Assembly: GCA_947579605.1 (NCBI GenBank)
Contig: OX388328.1
Span: forward strand, 15,665,684 to 15,729,683
Reading direction: 5' to 3'
Source: Athripsodes cinereus
Lineage: Eukaryota; Arthropoda; Insecta; Trichoptera; Leptoceridae
DNA length: 64,000 nt
The notes beneath the pieces are model-generated. The model worked only from the letters and a program-made list of their open reading frames with translations, ran no database searches and was not told where the DNA came from. This document shows positions 1 to 9,627 of this stretch, piece by piece. The number at the start of each line of letters is the position of its first letter. Within the stretch, counting starts at the first letter, position 1. A program made the translations under genes and the position numbers.

Positions 1-224
1 AGATAGTTGTGTATATTACTTAGGCATATTGTGAGAATGGTGTCATCATGTAAAACTGATTTTAATAAAGAGTGGACACATTTTGAGCACGAGTCCCTGG
101 AATAGAATATAACTCACACAGTTTTCCGTAATAGTTTTTCCATTACTGTCCTAATAATAATAATAATTCTGTTAAAGGCAGAAGGTATGTGTGTCTCTAT
201 GTAATAAATAAATAAATAACATTA
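1..224. other. AT-rich sequence without a gene
   Basis: I see only AT-rich sequence with short AAT and AATA runs around 150-220 and no supported coding region. Confidence 0.5.
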
Positions 225-310
225 CAAGTGTCAAATATAATAGTTTTTGAATTTTGATGTATAAATTTACTGATTTTGGTGTCACCCCTGTGGTAGACAT
301 GATTAAACAT
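225..310 (+). repeat. Fragment of dispersed repeat DR1
   Basis: This stretch matches the 3' part of the DR1 copies at about 490-960 and 18145-18535. Shared pieces are GAATTTTGATGTATAAATT and a following CACCCCTGTGGTAGACATG-like segment. It is a short third copy in the same orientation. Confidence 0.5.
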
Positions 311-321
311 ATTATATTATT

Positions 322-470
322 TTTTATTTATTTATTTATTCTTTACTGTACATTGATAACAAGCAAATTCACACAAAATACATTTCAAACAAAGACAATC
401 ATACAATCAATATACAGAGGGCGAGTTTATCGCAGAGGCGCGATTTCTTCCAATTAACCCAAATTATTAT
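322..470 (-). repeat. LINE 3' UTR (family UTR-D)
   Basis: Read on the minus strand this is a non-LTR element 3' UTR. It opens with GTTAATTGGAAGAAATC, passes GCGATAAACTCGCCCTCTG and ends with AATGTACAGTAAAGAATAAA and an (AAAT)n tail. Related copies lie at 1144-1205, 1405-1488, 6640-6722, 26095-26160, 32103-32240, 48417-48553 and 55858-55912. The simple-repeat tail suggests 5'-truncated insertions by target-primed reverse transcription. Confidence 0.65.
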
Positions 471-489
471 TATTATTAAGGGATGCTCA

Positions 490-960
490 ATATTTTTTTT
501 ACGCGGCGGTATAATTGTCATCCACACTTCTCAGCATTATACAACCAGATAAGTCTCCATATGATCAGTCATGATCACACAAAAACTTATCAGACTAATG
601 CCGGGAAAATTCACCTATCCAGGATATCAAAGGATTAGGCCAGTGGCGGATACAGAGGGGGGGCGCCCCACCCCTTTGGGGAACTATTGACGTGACTTGA
701 TATTTTTTTATTACGATAAAAGTAAAGGTAGCCAAGATATCTTTTGCGCCCCCCACTTGAGTTTTTTCTGAATCCGCCACTGGATTAGGCTCAAAACACA
801 GCGGGTTCAAAATATCAGCATTGTGCCTGAAATATCTGTGTTCAGAAACTTTCTAACAATATAACAAGTGTTTATTATAATAGATTTTTGAATTTTGATG
901 TATAAATTAACTAGTAAATTATTTATTAAAGATTTCGGAGTTAAATACAAAATGAGGTTA
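490..960 (+). repeat. Dispersed repeat DR1, copy 1 (interrupted)
   Basis: This block is strongly similar to 18145-18535, sharing for example CCACACTTCTCAGCATTATA and CTGAAATATCTGTGTTCA. It differs mainly by a 142-bp hAT insertion at 641-782. I do not recognise the family and see no coding potential. Confidence 0.75.
641..782. mobile_element. hAT-type miniature element with exact target duplication
   Basis: The element begins CAGTGGCGGATACAG and ends with its imperfect inverse CTGAATCCGCCACTG. It is flanked by the direct 8-bp repeat GATTAGGC at 633-640 and 783-790. The second DR1 copy near 18300 carries a single GATTAGGC, which is the empty site. Eight-base target duplications and CAGTG termini are characteristic of hAT transposons. 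It has no coding capacity and is GC-rich relative to its surroundings. Confidence 0.92.
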
Positions 961-999
961 TCAGATATATTTTGACTATCACTATAGTATAATAAACAT

Positions 1000-1110
1000 G
1001 TAACATTTATTTAACTAGAGGACAGCTACATGTGATTAACATGCAAGTCATCCTCTCCGTGCCAATAATAAATTAAGGCATTCAGGATGTGAGGCAGTAT
1101 CTCATAACTG
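1000..1110 (-). repeat. FamA dispersed repeat, partial
   Basis: This is a decayed minus-strand copy of a roughly 250-bp family. The full unit runs from a CCCACTCTTCTCC-like start, through GAGTGTCCTGTAAAAGGCAGG, to GTGGGATATGCCGTGATGG. Clearer copies lie at 8723-8885, 44858-45110 and 59820-59975. Confidence 0.5.
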
Positions 1111-1143
1111 CTGACATGTTCACATGTCTTATTTGTTATATTT

Positions 1144-1205
1144 CACAAAATTATTTGGGTTAGTTGGAAGAGATGGCACCTTTGCGATAAACTCGCCCTC
1201 TGTAT
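1144..1205 (+). repeat. LINE 3' UTR fragment (UTR-D)
   Basis: The segment matches the inverse of 410-470, with GGTTAGTTGGAAGAGAT followed by GCGATAAACTCGCCCTCTG. It then runs into a TA-rich tract. Confidence 0.55.
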
Positions 1206-1219
1206 ATATATATTTTTTT

Positions 1220-1397
1220 TTAAAAAGATATAGCTATCTGGGTTTTTGTTATAAACCCAAATACAACCTTATACACCTTTCACAGTAAGCTAAAAGCTTG
1301 TGTCGTGAAAGGGGAGTTTGCCGGCACCTGGGATCGAACCCCGGACCCCTTGTTCACGAGGCCGAGACTCTACCTTCAGGCTACCGACGAACTCAAT
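1220..1397 (-). repeat. tRNA-derived SINE (SINE1)
   Basis: On the minus strand a tRNA-like head (A-box-like TAGCCTGAAGG, B box GGTTCGATCCC) is followed by a body with CACGACACAAGCTTTTAGC and TATAAGGTTGTATTTGGG. Other copies are at 4385-4590, 32950-33062, 35620-35800 and a fragment at 55335-55405. The internal RNA polymerase III promoter and separate tRNA-unrelated body define a SINE. Confidence 0.85.
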
Positions 1398-1404
1398 ATT
1401 GATT

Positions 1405-1488
1405 GTATTTAATTTGAATGTTTACCATTTATGTAATTGTTTGTAATCAATGTACAGTAAAGAATGAATAAATAAATAAATAAATATC
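1405..1488 (+). repeat. LINE 3' end with (AAAT)n tail (UTR-D)
   Basis: It contains TTTATGTAATTG, then AATCAATGTACAGTAAAGAA and repeated AAAT. It is the same 3' terminus as at 26095-26160 and the inverse of 55858-55912. Confidence 0.6.
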
Positions 1489-1489
1489 T

Positions 1490-1580
1490 GCCTTTTACAG
1501 GATTAGGTAGGAGACTGATTGGAAACCTTACAGAAAAGAGTGGGAGATTTGTTCTCTGCCTGGAGACTACACGGAGTAAT
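1490..1580 (-). repeat. FamA dispersed repeat, 5' piece
   Basis: CTGCCTTTTACAGGA, a diverged segment, then AGAGTGGGAGATTTGTTCT match the minus-strand FamA copy at 44858-45110. Confidence 0.5.
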
Positions 1581-1783
1581 GCCATCTCCTTGTTAAACAT
1601 CATTATAAAACAATATGGCCCATGTTTCAACCAAAAACATTCTACATAACACCACTGCACTGTGTTATTGACCAAATTCAAGCATAAATACACTTTCAAT
1701 CCATGCAATAAGGTATAAGTTCCTATTGCAAAATAAAGTGTACCACATGAGAGGGAGAATTATTAGGGTGGTATCCCTTTCTA

Positions 1784-1996
1784 ATGTATCCCTATCTCCG
1801 TTGGTATGTTTTATCACTGTTCTTCCGTCCGCAAGGGTTCCGTCGGCCAGGGCGTCCCTCTTTCACAATACACCGTTCCTATGACAACGACATTAGAGCG
1901 CAGGGAATGTCGTGGAAAGAGGTGACACAATTGGCGCAGAGACGCTCTGAATGGAGGAGGCTGGTTCCTGCCCTGGGCTCCCGAGAGGAGCGTTGA
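1784..1996 (+). pseudogene. LINE ORF2 C-terminal tail fragment
   Basis: The plus-strand frame reads a short tail with RRPGRPSFT, then RAQGMSWKEVTQLAQRRSEW, RRLVPAL and a stop. This resembles the end of many insect LINE reverse transcriptase proteins: a GRPR segment, then W..A..LA.DR..WR..V.AL. The reverse transcriptase domain itself is absent, so this is a 5'-truncated relic. The resemblance is judged by eye and the clade is uncertain. Confidence 0.6.
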
Positions 1997-2042
1997 GGGC
2001 GATGTTTATGTTTTATCAAGGAAGTTCACCAAAACAGTACAG

Positions 2043-2232
2043 AGGCCTGAGTCAATAACACATTTTCACGTTCCGTTAACGTTCGAGTATAGACGAAGTT
2101 GCAAGCAAGTGTCAATTTCGTTGCTAAGATACACAAAAGTTACGAAAATTAACACTTTGGCGCAACATCGTCTGCATTTAAACGCTAACGGAATGAAAAC
2201 GTAACGTGACAATGTGTTATTGACTCAGGCCT
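2043..2232. mobile_element. Foldback miniature element FB1, copy 1
   Basis: The whole 190 bp is an imperfect palindrome. It starts AGGCCTGAGTCAATAACACA and ends with the inverse. The arms can pair over most of their length and hold GACGAAGTTGCAAGCAAGTG on one side and GACGATGTTGCGCCAAAGTG on the other. A second close copy, in inverse orientation, is at 54878-55078; diverged relatives are at 7116-7283 and 26775-26957. It has no coding capacity and its superfamily is undetermined. Confidence 0.85.
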
Positions 2233-2365
2233 CTGTTATGTACAATGTCTTTGGTTATGACCTAAATACAATTTAAATAGGTATGACTTAAAATTATTTA
2301 ATATCCATAGTAACAACAAGTGCGGGTAAAAGTATAACAATACTAGAAATTAACCAACTAAAAGT

Positions 2366-2572
2366 CAGGCGCGTGCCTTCCATACATGCAAATATGCAAC
2401 GCATGCCCTTAAATAAATAAATAAATCTAAAAAATTACATATTATAGTAGTTAAAAATTCATAAATAATCTTAAAATGATATTCTAGACTACTATATTAC
2501 ACAATTTTTAAGATTATACATTTATTGTAGAGCATGCATTGCATATTTGCGTGTATGGAAGGCACGCGCCTG
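2366..2572. mobile_element. hAT-type miniature element with exact target duplication
   Basis: Terminal inverted repeats of about 40 bp begin CAGGCGCGTGCCTTCCATAC on both strands. The 8-bp direct repeat CTAAAAGT flanks the element at 2358-2365 and 2573-2580. The interior is AT-rich and non-coding. The eight-base duplication and CAG terminus indicate the hAT superfamily. Confidence 0.9.
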
Positions 2573-2609
2573 CTAAAAGTACGGGTTTTTTACAGAATTA
2601 CGTAGGGGA

Positions 2610-3530
2610 CTTAGAAATATATAACTTACGTAACTTAATAGTAAATAATTTTATGATAAGACTGTATAACGTAAACCTTAAATATACAACAAATAGCTTA
2701 AAATCTATAACAAATTTCTTAAATTATATAACGAATAGCCTTATATGTATAACAAATTTCTTAAAATATAAACGAATAGCCTTAAATATACAACAAATAT
2801 CTTAAAATATATAATGAAGAGTCTTAGATGTATAACTCATAGCTTAAAATGTATAACAAATAACATACAAGTGTTTTAACAAATACCTGACTTAAAATGT
2901 ATAACAATGTCCAAAGTATAAGTTTCACGTTACCATAAAGCTTGTGAAATGAAGTCGTCAGCTGACACTCGCATGCCTGCATTCTATTTCATACAGTAAT
3001 CAACTAAATACACTTGTATTGTTGGCTATAAGGGTTTTCTACGCATGAAAATTGAATAGTGTTTGTTCACTCATGACTCACCAATATCACAAAATGTACA
3101 GTAACATAAAACTCGTACAAGATCTACAAATAGCTTAAGATGTATAATGAGTAGCTTGAAATAATTTATATCAAATAGCCTAAGATGTATAACTTATGAC
3201 TATAAAAAATAGGCTAAGATATATTATATAACTTACAGCTAAAAATGTATAACAACAACAAATAGCTTAAAATTTATAACAGATAGCCTAAGATGTATAC
3301 TTTATAGTTTGAAATGTATATATGATTATGGCTTAGTAATGTAAATAACATATGGATTAATAATAATATTTTATAATTCTAGCTTAAGATGTATAACGAA
3401 TGTATAATATATAGTATTGTATAATAATAACAAGAGCTTAAAATATATAACAATCACTTACATACTAAAACAATAATAATAATAGTCTTAAAAGAATAAC
3501 AATTTAAATTTATAATATAACCGCCGCTTA
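2610..3530. repeat. Degenerate minisatellite, unit about 20-24 bp
   Basis: The motif TATAACAAATAGCTTAAAAT and variants recur dozens of times in one orientation, with a non-repetitive interruption near 2890-3110. Copies are badly diverged and the spacing drifts, so this is an old tandem array. No gene is present. Confidence 0.75.
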
Positions 3531-3721
3531 TAATGTTATAATAAATAACACTTACATAAATACCACGTCTTACTAACTAGTTATTGTAATTCTGAATGGT
3601 TTTAGGTTTTCCTTACAAACTAATATTTGCTTTTTTGTGTGTTATTCAATAATACTAATTCTAATTACTGAAGACTGGATTATATGCAGATGCATATTTT
3701 TATAGGTTTTTGTAAATTTTA

Positions 3722-4323
3722 GGACCGAAATTACAATCAGTAGCTTATCGTGGAGCTTTGGTGAGGAGGCTTAAAAGTTAAGTCGAGCTTACTGCTCACA
3801 CGAGAATTTCAATCAATATTCCACTGCGACTTGACTAAGCCGCAAATATGGTTAAGTTGGTAGCCCTACTAGTTGTTTTATCATGATTTTGTCTATGCAT
3901 TAACCTCACATCTGTCATGTTAACGGGGACGTGCGCCATTTTTCGTGTTGTTGTTTTGATTTCGTGAACGCTTTCGGATTTTTCGGTAACAAGGTCGGTA
4001 ACGAAAAAATCCAAATAGAAGTGCAAATGAAACAACCTTAGCAACAACAAACAAAAAGCGTAATGATGGCGAGAACATATGACATTAATGTCAGTTTGTT
4101 CTTATTGTAACTAGTGGCGCCTCCTGGTGATGAAAAAATTAACTGAGTTTAAGCGAGCTTAACGTTTCTGAGGACACCCCCGGGTATTCCTTAACTAAAG
4201 GAGTAGGTTAAGCCGCAAATTTGTGCTAAGGAGACATTGTAATTCGCGTAATTTAGGTAAGTGAAGCTTTATGTGTTCCTTAAGGTTAAGGAGGATCTTA
4301 AGCCTGCATTGTAATTTTGGGCC
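3722..4323. mobile_element. Harbinger-like miniature element, TTA target duplication
   Basis: The ends are GGACCGAAATTACAAT and the inverse of GGCCCAAAATTACAAT, and both are flanked by TTA (3719-3721 and 4324-4326). A trinucleotide TTA/TAA duplication with GG-rich termini fits PIF/Harbinger. The inner part contains several TTAAG-rich motifs and no supported coding region. Confidence 0.65.
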
Positions 4324-4334
4324 TTAATTATAAT

Positions 4335-4384
4335 ATTGAGATGGATGCTCCATTAAACGGCACCGAATAAAACATCCAACATAT
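4335..4384 (+). repeat. Short LINE 3'-end motif
   Basis: TTGAGATGGATGCTCCATTA is followed by AACGGCACCGAATAAA and a simple tail. The same motif occurs at 47224-47272 and, diverged, at 30742-30790. It looks like a conserved polyadenylation-proximal LINE end. Confidence 0.5.
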
Positions 4385-4590
4385 ATTTGTAACTGGTAGC
4401 CTGGAGGTTGAGTCTCGGCCTCGTGAACAAGGGTCCGTGGTTCGATACCAGGTACCGGCAAACTCGCCTTTCACGACACAAGCTTTTAGTAGCTTACTGT
4501 GAAAGGTGTATAAGGTTGTATTTGGGTTTAAAACAAACAAAACCCAGATATAACTTTTTCTAAAAAAAAAATATTTGTTCATTTGCACCG
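4385..4590 (+). repeat. tRNA-derived SINE (SINE1)
   Basis: A tRNA-like head with A-box-like TAGCCTGGAGG and diverged B box GGTTCGATACC is followed by the SINE1 body (CACGACACAAGCTTTTAG, GTATAAGGTTGTATTTGGG) and a poly(A) tract near 4560. Confidence 0.85.
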
Positions 4591-4596
4591 CGAATT

Positions 4597-4765
4597 ATAA
4601 GATCTATTGTGGATCTTGAGGGGATCTAGGGTGTGCAGAGATTACACTTCTACTTAGGGTCTGCCCAGGACTTTGATTACTGCTAATCCCACGGCATTGC
4701 AGTTCGCTAAGAGATGCCGAGGCGTCTCGGCCTCTTCTTCACAAAAACTACAAATATTATACCAT
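4597..4765 (-). pseudogene. LINE ORF2 C-terminal zinc-knuckle fragment
   Basis: On the minus strand the sequence reads CSFCEEEAETPRHLL and then a cysteine after ANCNAVGL. This C..C....ET..H....C arrangement is typical of the region after the RNase H domain in I/R1/Jockey-type LINEs. A stop codon follows soon after. The same type of motif appears on the plus strand at 6285-6325. Upstream domains are missing. Confidence 0.6.
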
Positions 4766-4929
4766 ATTTTTCAAGTCCCAGTTTGCGTATTCGATATACA
4801 TACAAAATATTCTAATTTCTGAAATGTTTTTTTATTAAGTTTTGTAACAGAAAAAATCTTCAGAAGTGAAGATAACAATGTACGTAAGAGAACGTAGACA
4901 AAATTTTACGAAATTTTAAATTAGCAATA

Positions 4930-5045
4930 CGAAAAATGCCTAGTATAAGAAATTGGTGTGTATGTATGAAGAATTGCAGTGTGAATGTGGGGGAAGTGAG
5001 AGAAGTATGTGAGGATAGAACAAAAGTCCAATTTAATTTATTATT
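4930..5045 (+). pseudogene. FamB LINE tail, short fragment
   Basis: The frame reads RNWCVCMKNCSVNVGEV, then REVCEDR, matching the last segment of the FamB LINE tail (R..CM..VEEAKEVCKDR) seen at 18945-19290, 36365-36680 and elsewhere. It is truncated at both ends. Confidence 0.55.
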
Positions 5046-6069
5046 TGATTTCATTAACGTAAATGTTATTCATTTAAAATGTTTTCTTACAATGCTCTTG
5101 TTTGTCTGTATATTACATTAGTTGGTGCCCAGGTGCGTACTGTAATGACTGCTAATGTAAAAGATTATAAACATTTGCATCTCTTTATGTTACATACAAT
5201 CCAATCTTCAGCGCTTTTAGATTACGCTTCATATAAATAATAACAATAACATAATTACATAAATACTAGATGTAAATAGACAATTTAAACTTAGCAAATA
5301 TATTCTGACAATAATAATATACCTATACGTACTTATTTCATTGATTATTTGTATTTTATTTAGATATCATCTTATATATATATATATGTATATATATACG
5401 CATTAAAAGTAATTGCTTACATCCATATTTAAAGGAAACCATATGGAGATATAGGTGGGAGGACTCAGAGGCAGCATTACAATGAGTTGGATCAAATTAA
5501 GCAGGCTGTAACTCACGACAAATTACAATACAGTGCACCTGGCTGAACAGAAGAGGAAGGTGCGGGGTTGTCCATGAAGTGCTAGCTCCACAGAGTTCAC
5601 TTCTTCCAGAATTGGAGGAACTAAATATTAAATCACAAAACCCAAGAGCAAAAAACATTCGCATTTGTATTAATAATAAAAAAAAATTATGCACAAAATG
5701 ATAACAAACAATAATGATTTAACGGGTGAGATTATTGTATACACAAATGTCACAATTGAAATCAGACTTGATGCGTCGCCTGCTGCCTCCGCGACACAAG
5801 CTGCATCGAAAGATTACCATCTTCCCTCACCGCCCCAGCTGATGTCAGGTTGAATCACGCAAGACACGTCGGGCAAAAGCCAACGGTCTTTTTATAGACT
5901 ACTATACGTAGATTAGCCAACAAATGATTTCTTTATATGTAATATTAAATAAATATATATTAATTATATAATAACAAGATGATGATATGAATAATATTTG
6001 ATACAAAGCATTGCTTCCCTGTGTTCCTCAAAGGAAATATTGTGTCAAACAGGACAACAGATCATGTAA
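5046..6069. other. No supported gene; microsatellite inside
   Basis: The stretch is AT-rich with a TA/ATGTA microsatellite at about 5370-5400. A more GC-rich patch at 5765-5880 could be a repeat fragment, but I cannot assign it. Confidence 0.4.
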
Positions 6070-6722
6070 TCACTTATTGAAAGCCATGAAATTTGGTCCA
6101 ACAGCATAGGGTTGAAACACGCAAAGGAACTGATGACAGGGTACTCATGGAAATTCACCACAGAACTTCTAAAACTTAATAAAAATCAAATAAGGATTCT
6201 AACCAGGATCTTGACAGGACACTGCAGACTACGGAAACACATGACAAAAATTGGACTGTCAGATACCCCAGTCTGCAGATTTTGTTTAGAGGATAATGAA
6301 ACACCTATCCACATCCTCTGAAACTGTGACGCACTCACTCGCAACCGAAGTCATATCGTCGGAGGTCCACTGCTGGACTCTTGAGAAGGTGAGGCTTCTC
6401 ACACCAAGACAAATAGTGAGCTACATGACGCACCTAGGTCTCGAGAGTGAGATAATATGACACAGAAGGATGTCACAATAGATCTATTATGGTCGCGGTA
6501 ACACAAGGGATGCAAGGTCCCTTGACCTTTATTGGAAAAGAAAAAAAAACACTGATTAGGTGTGTTCTGTTCTGTTCCATTATCTACAAAGAGTCTTGTC
6601 TCGGCTGTTGGCCTGGATATTCTTTTTTAACATTACACTATTTTAGAACTCTGTATATTGATTGTATTTACTATGAATGTATTTCTTGCTTGTAATTATT
6701 TCACAATAAAGAGATAATAAAG
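6070..6722 (+). pseudogene. LINE 3' part: RNase H-distal coding relic plus 3' UTR
   Basis: The frame from about 6112 reads LTRILTGHCRLRKHM and then CRFCLEDNETPIHIL, directly followed by a stop where the family has a C. The segment after RNase H in I/R1/Jockey-type LINEs reads much the same. Later frames are broken by several stops. The 3' flank (6640-6722) has TATTGATTGTATTTA and ends CACAATAAAG, like the UTR-D family. It is a dead 5'-truncated insertion. Confidence 0.65.
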
Positions 6723-7115
6723 TCACGCGGTGCTTTTTGCATGTTAGGAAACAATGTCACTGATACATTTTCTGTTTGACACATTATGTTCCTTAAAGGA
6801 ATATTCAGAATTTGATATAATATATTATTTATTATTATTATATTATAATTAGAAGGCATAATCAGAAAACATATCAACATAAGGCCACATAACATTTGTA
6901 ATTATTTCATACTAACAACAAATAAATGGTAACCGATCAGAATCAAGTTTCAATGTCCAGTCAAATTACAAGCCCCTGTAAGGTCTGTATGGTCATCAGA
7001 AGTAAGAGAGTATATTATTTGTTTATAGTCTTAATACATTGTCACGACAATGTCACAAAACTTTGACATTCTATATCCCAGAATTTGTAGTTGTTGGCTT
7101 GTGAAACTGCAGCAT

Positions 7116-7283
7116 TAGTCAAAACACATTTTAGCGTTATGCAGTTGTTCGACTGTAGACAACTTTGCGAGAAAGTATCAAGAGAGTATCTAAGATTTGT
7201 GTATTTTAGCTACGAAATTGATACTTTCTCGCAAAGTCGTCTATAGTCGAACAACTATATAGCTCTAAAATGTGTTTTGACTA
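7116..7283. mobile_element. Foldback miniature element FB1-like
   Basis: The ends are TAGTCAAAACACATTTTAGC and its inverse, inside a longer imperfect palindrome extending to about 7109-7290 (GCAGC and GGCTGC). The arms carry CTTTGCGAGAAAGTATCAA and the inverse. It is the same architecture as 26775-26957, but the arm sequences differ. Confidence 0.8.
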
Positions 7284-7290
7284 CGGCTGC

Positions 7291-8722
7291 TGGGCAATCA
7301 ACATCATAGACAATTTTTTACAAAAGAAGTTTTGGCCGCCCGACCCTTTAGGCTTCAGGTCCATGAGAACAACTTTAGTTTGAATGTGCATATAAATAGG
7401 AGTCTATGGCTCTTGAGATGCCCGGGTGAGAGGTGGGTCTTTCTTTAATGTACGCCATTAAAACTAAGTTTTGATCAGTCACTATCAACAATACAATACA
7501 CAGCTAACAATTAAACAAATGAAATACATCAAAACAAAACAATATAACCACATGACATACAAATTAATGTGTGAGCAATACAATGTTGCCATAACAAAAC
7601 TAATTCATTGCCATACAAAAAAAAAACATTCAGACAACAACAACCAACTTAACCTAAGCTTAACTTTATTTTTATTATTAATTTATAATTTGGGTCAGTT
7701 GGCAAATGAGCCCGCATTTTGGTTAACATAATTTTGTTTTATAAATTCTTTTTAAGTAGGTTTTCAAATGTTATGTAAAATATATATTATTTATATAAAC
7801 ATTTGATATCTTCAAATGAGCAGTTATGGGGTATTCTGCCACCTATCCTACGTGTCTCTTCATTGGTAACCCGCAATATTATTCCTTGGAGCCAGTCTTC
7901 TGGCTTCCCCATTAGTGGGAAATTCTCCTATGCAATGAATGAATGAGTTATGTTTGTGTGATTTCTACATAAGTAGGACTATAAGATTTTTTTTAATGTA
8001 ATTTTTACAACAGGATACTATTTTCATTTCAATGCACATGTTAACTTTGCATATCATATATATCATACAAGGAAAAAAAGCAATTTACATTTTGTTAGTA
8101 GGTATGTATATATTATATAAATTAATTTTTTCAGTCATTTGTAATAAGTTTGTATACAAAATTTGTCTTTTTTTTTACAGAATGTATCCGTTAAATACTA
8201 ATTATAGTATTATTTTTTTTCACAAAATTAACAATTGAATAACAATAAAGAGAAAACAAATGAATCACGCAATATCTTTTTTAATAGTAGAAGTTTACAA
8301 TCAACAAACCACTAGGAAGGTGTCACCGCTTGGTCTGGTGTATATTATTTTATTCTCTTGTTTGTTGCGAGTACGGATGATAATTTATTTTACTTATAAA
8401 TCAACTCTGTATCTGAGAGCCATTAGGACTCAAGTCTTTTTGACAAAAATGGCAAATTTACAAAAAAAGTGGAAATACGAGTAGCACAACAGTCGTGAGT
8501 CATAAGTACAGAAATACTTAGGGCCTATACTATAGAGTCTATGTATAGCTTAAGCTGTATATACTATAATATACAGCTTATTTCTAGTAAAGTACTGAGT
8601 TTTTTCGATTAAAAATTGAATTTGAAAATGGCATTTTAGTACTTAAGACTAAATGGCTCTCAGGTAGAGAACTAAATTCACATACACGGAATAATAATCA
8701 ATGTGCTCCAACCGTTAGACCC
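7291..8722. other. No supported gene; decayed FamA piece
   Basis: The stretch is AT-rich intergenic sequence. Around 7850-7950 a weak FamA-like segment (ATTAGTGGGAAATTCTCCTATG, with an AATG tail) is visible. Frames open here look like chance. Confidence 0.4.
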
Positions 8723-8885
8723 GACTACATCTTAAATTCAGCGGCGATTAAATATGCAACCCATCTAGAATGTTTTAATTATTTGTTGGCACGGAGAGGA
8801 CAGCTTGCATGTTTATTATTATTACATGCAGCTGGTGTGCTGGCTACCCCACTTGTGGGATATGCCGTGATGGTGTATTAGTAGT
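8723..8885 (+). repeat. FamA dispersed repeat
   Basis: The copy spans the 3' two thirds of FamA: CTTAAATTCAGCGGCGAT, CACGGAGAGGACAGCTTGC and CCACTTGTGGGATATGCC, then GTGATGGTGTATTAGTAG. Orientation is plus. FamA has no tRNA-like head or open frame that I can find. Confidence 0.75.
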
Positions 8886-9048
8886 AGCAGTAGCAGAGCT
8901 GACTAAATAGTGACACCTCATTGGTGATTTGTTACTTTATCATTTCGACATAATTATTAAGATCTCTATGTTAGATATACGCGCCAGCGGAAACACTTTC
9001 TATTTATTAAAATAATGAACAAATTGTGTAATTTTTCTTCAATAAAAA

Positions 9049-9519
9049 CAGTGGAACCTCTCATAACGAGTAATTCGCATAACGAGCAAAAAAAATGTGA
9101 AAAAGTTGCTCCTATAACGAGCGACATTTCGCATAACGAGTTACAGAGAAAGGAGTCCCTTTTCCAAGACATTCACTTGTGACCTTGTGAACCGGGACCT
9201 CTGCGCTCGTGCCAGTACAACAGTCTGTGTTTAGCACTCGTTCCCTTAGCGCATTGGTTGTTATTTTCCATTAGCGTGATGATTAATTATTTGTCATTAA
9301 TTTATGTCATATTTTTATTTACGTTTTTTTTCAAACCTAAATTATATTACAAGTTGATATACTCTTTTATAAGTAATTTTATTTGAATAAACGTTCATTG
9401 AATATTCTTTCGGAATGGAAGGCATTATCGTATTTTACATTGATTTCTATATAAAAAAATGTTTCGCTTAACGAGTAAGATTCTGGAATGAATTAAACTC
9501 GTTATAAGAGGTTCTACTG
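9049..9519. mobile_element. pogo/Tigger-like miniature element
   Basis: The ends are CAGTGGAACCTCTCATAACG and the inverse of CAGTAGAACCTCTTATAACG. Subterminal copies of CATAACGAG recur four times on the left and as TTAACGAG on the right. CAGT-starting ends with ACCTCT..AACGA are typical of pogo/Tigger members of the Tc1/mariner superfamily. The expected TA duplication is present on the right (9520-9521) but mutated on the left. No transposase remains. Confidence 0.8.
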
Positions 9520-9627
9520 TACCTCATTAGTTTTGTGTTGGTAATGTAACATTAAGTTTTTGTTTAATAAGATTCTTACCATTGCATGTACATGTCTGTT
9601 GTACACAGAATGTGCGTGCGTATTGTT

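Noticed and set aside
254..457. Open plus-strand frame of 67 codons
   Set aside because: It spans DR1 and the LINE 3' UTR; composition and position indicate chance.
5765..5880. GC-rich patch as an exon
   Set aside because: No frame continues and there are no splice signals or recognisable motif.
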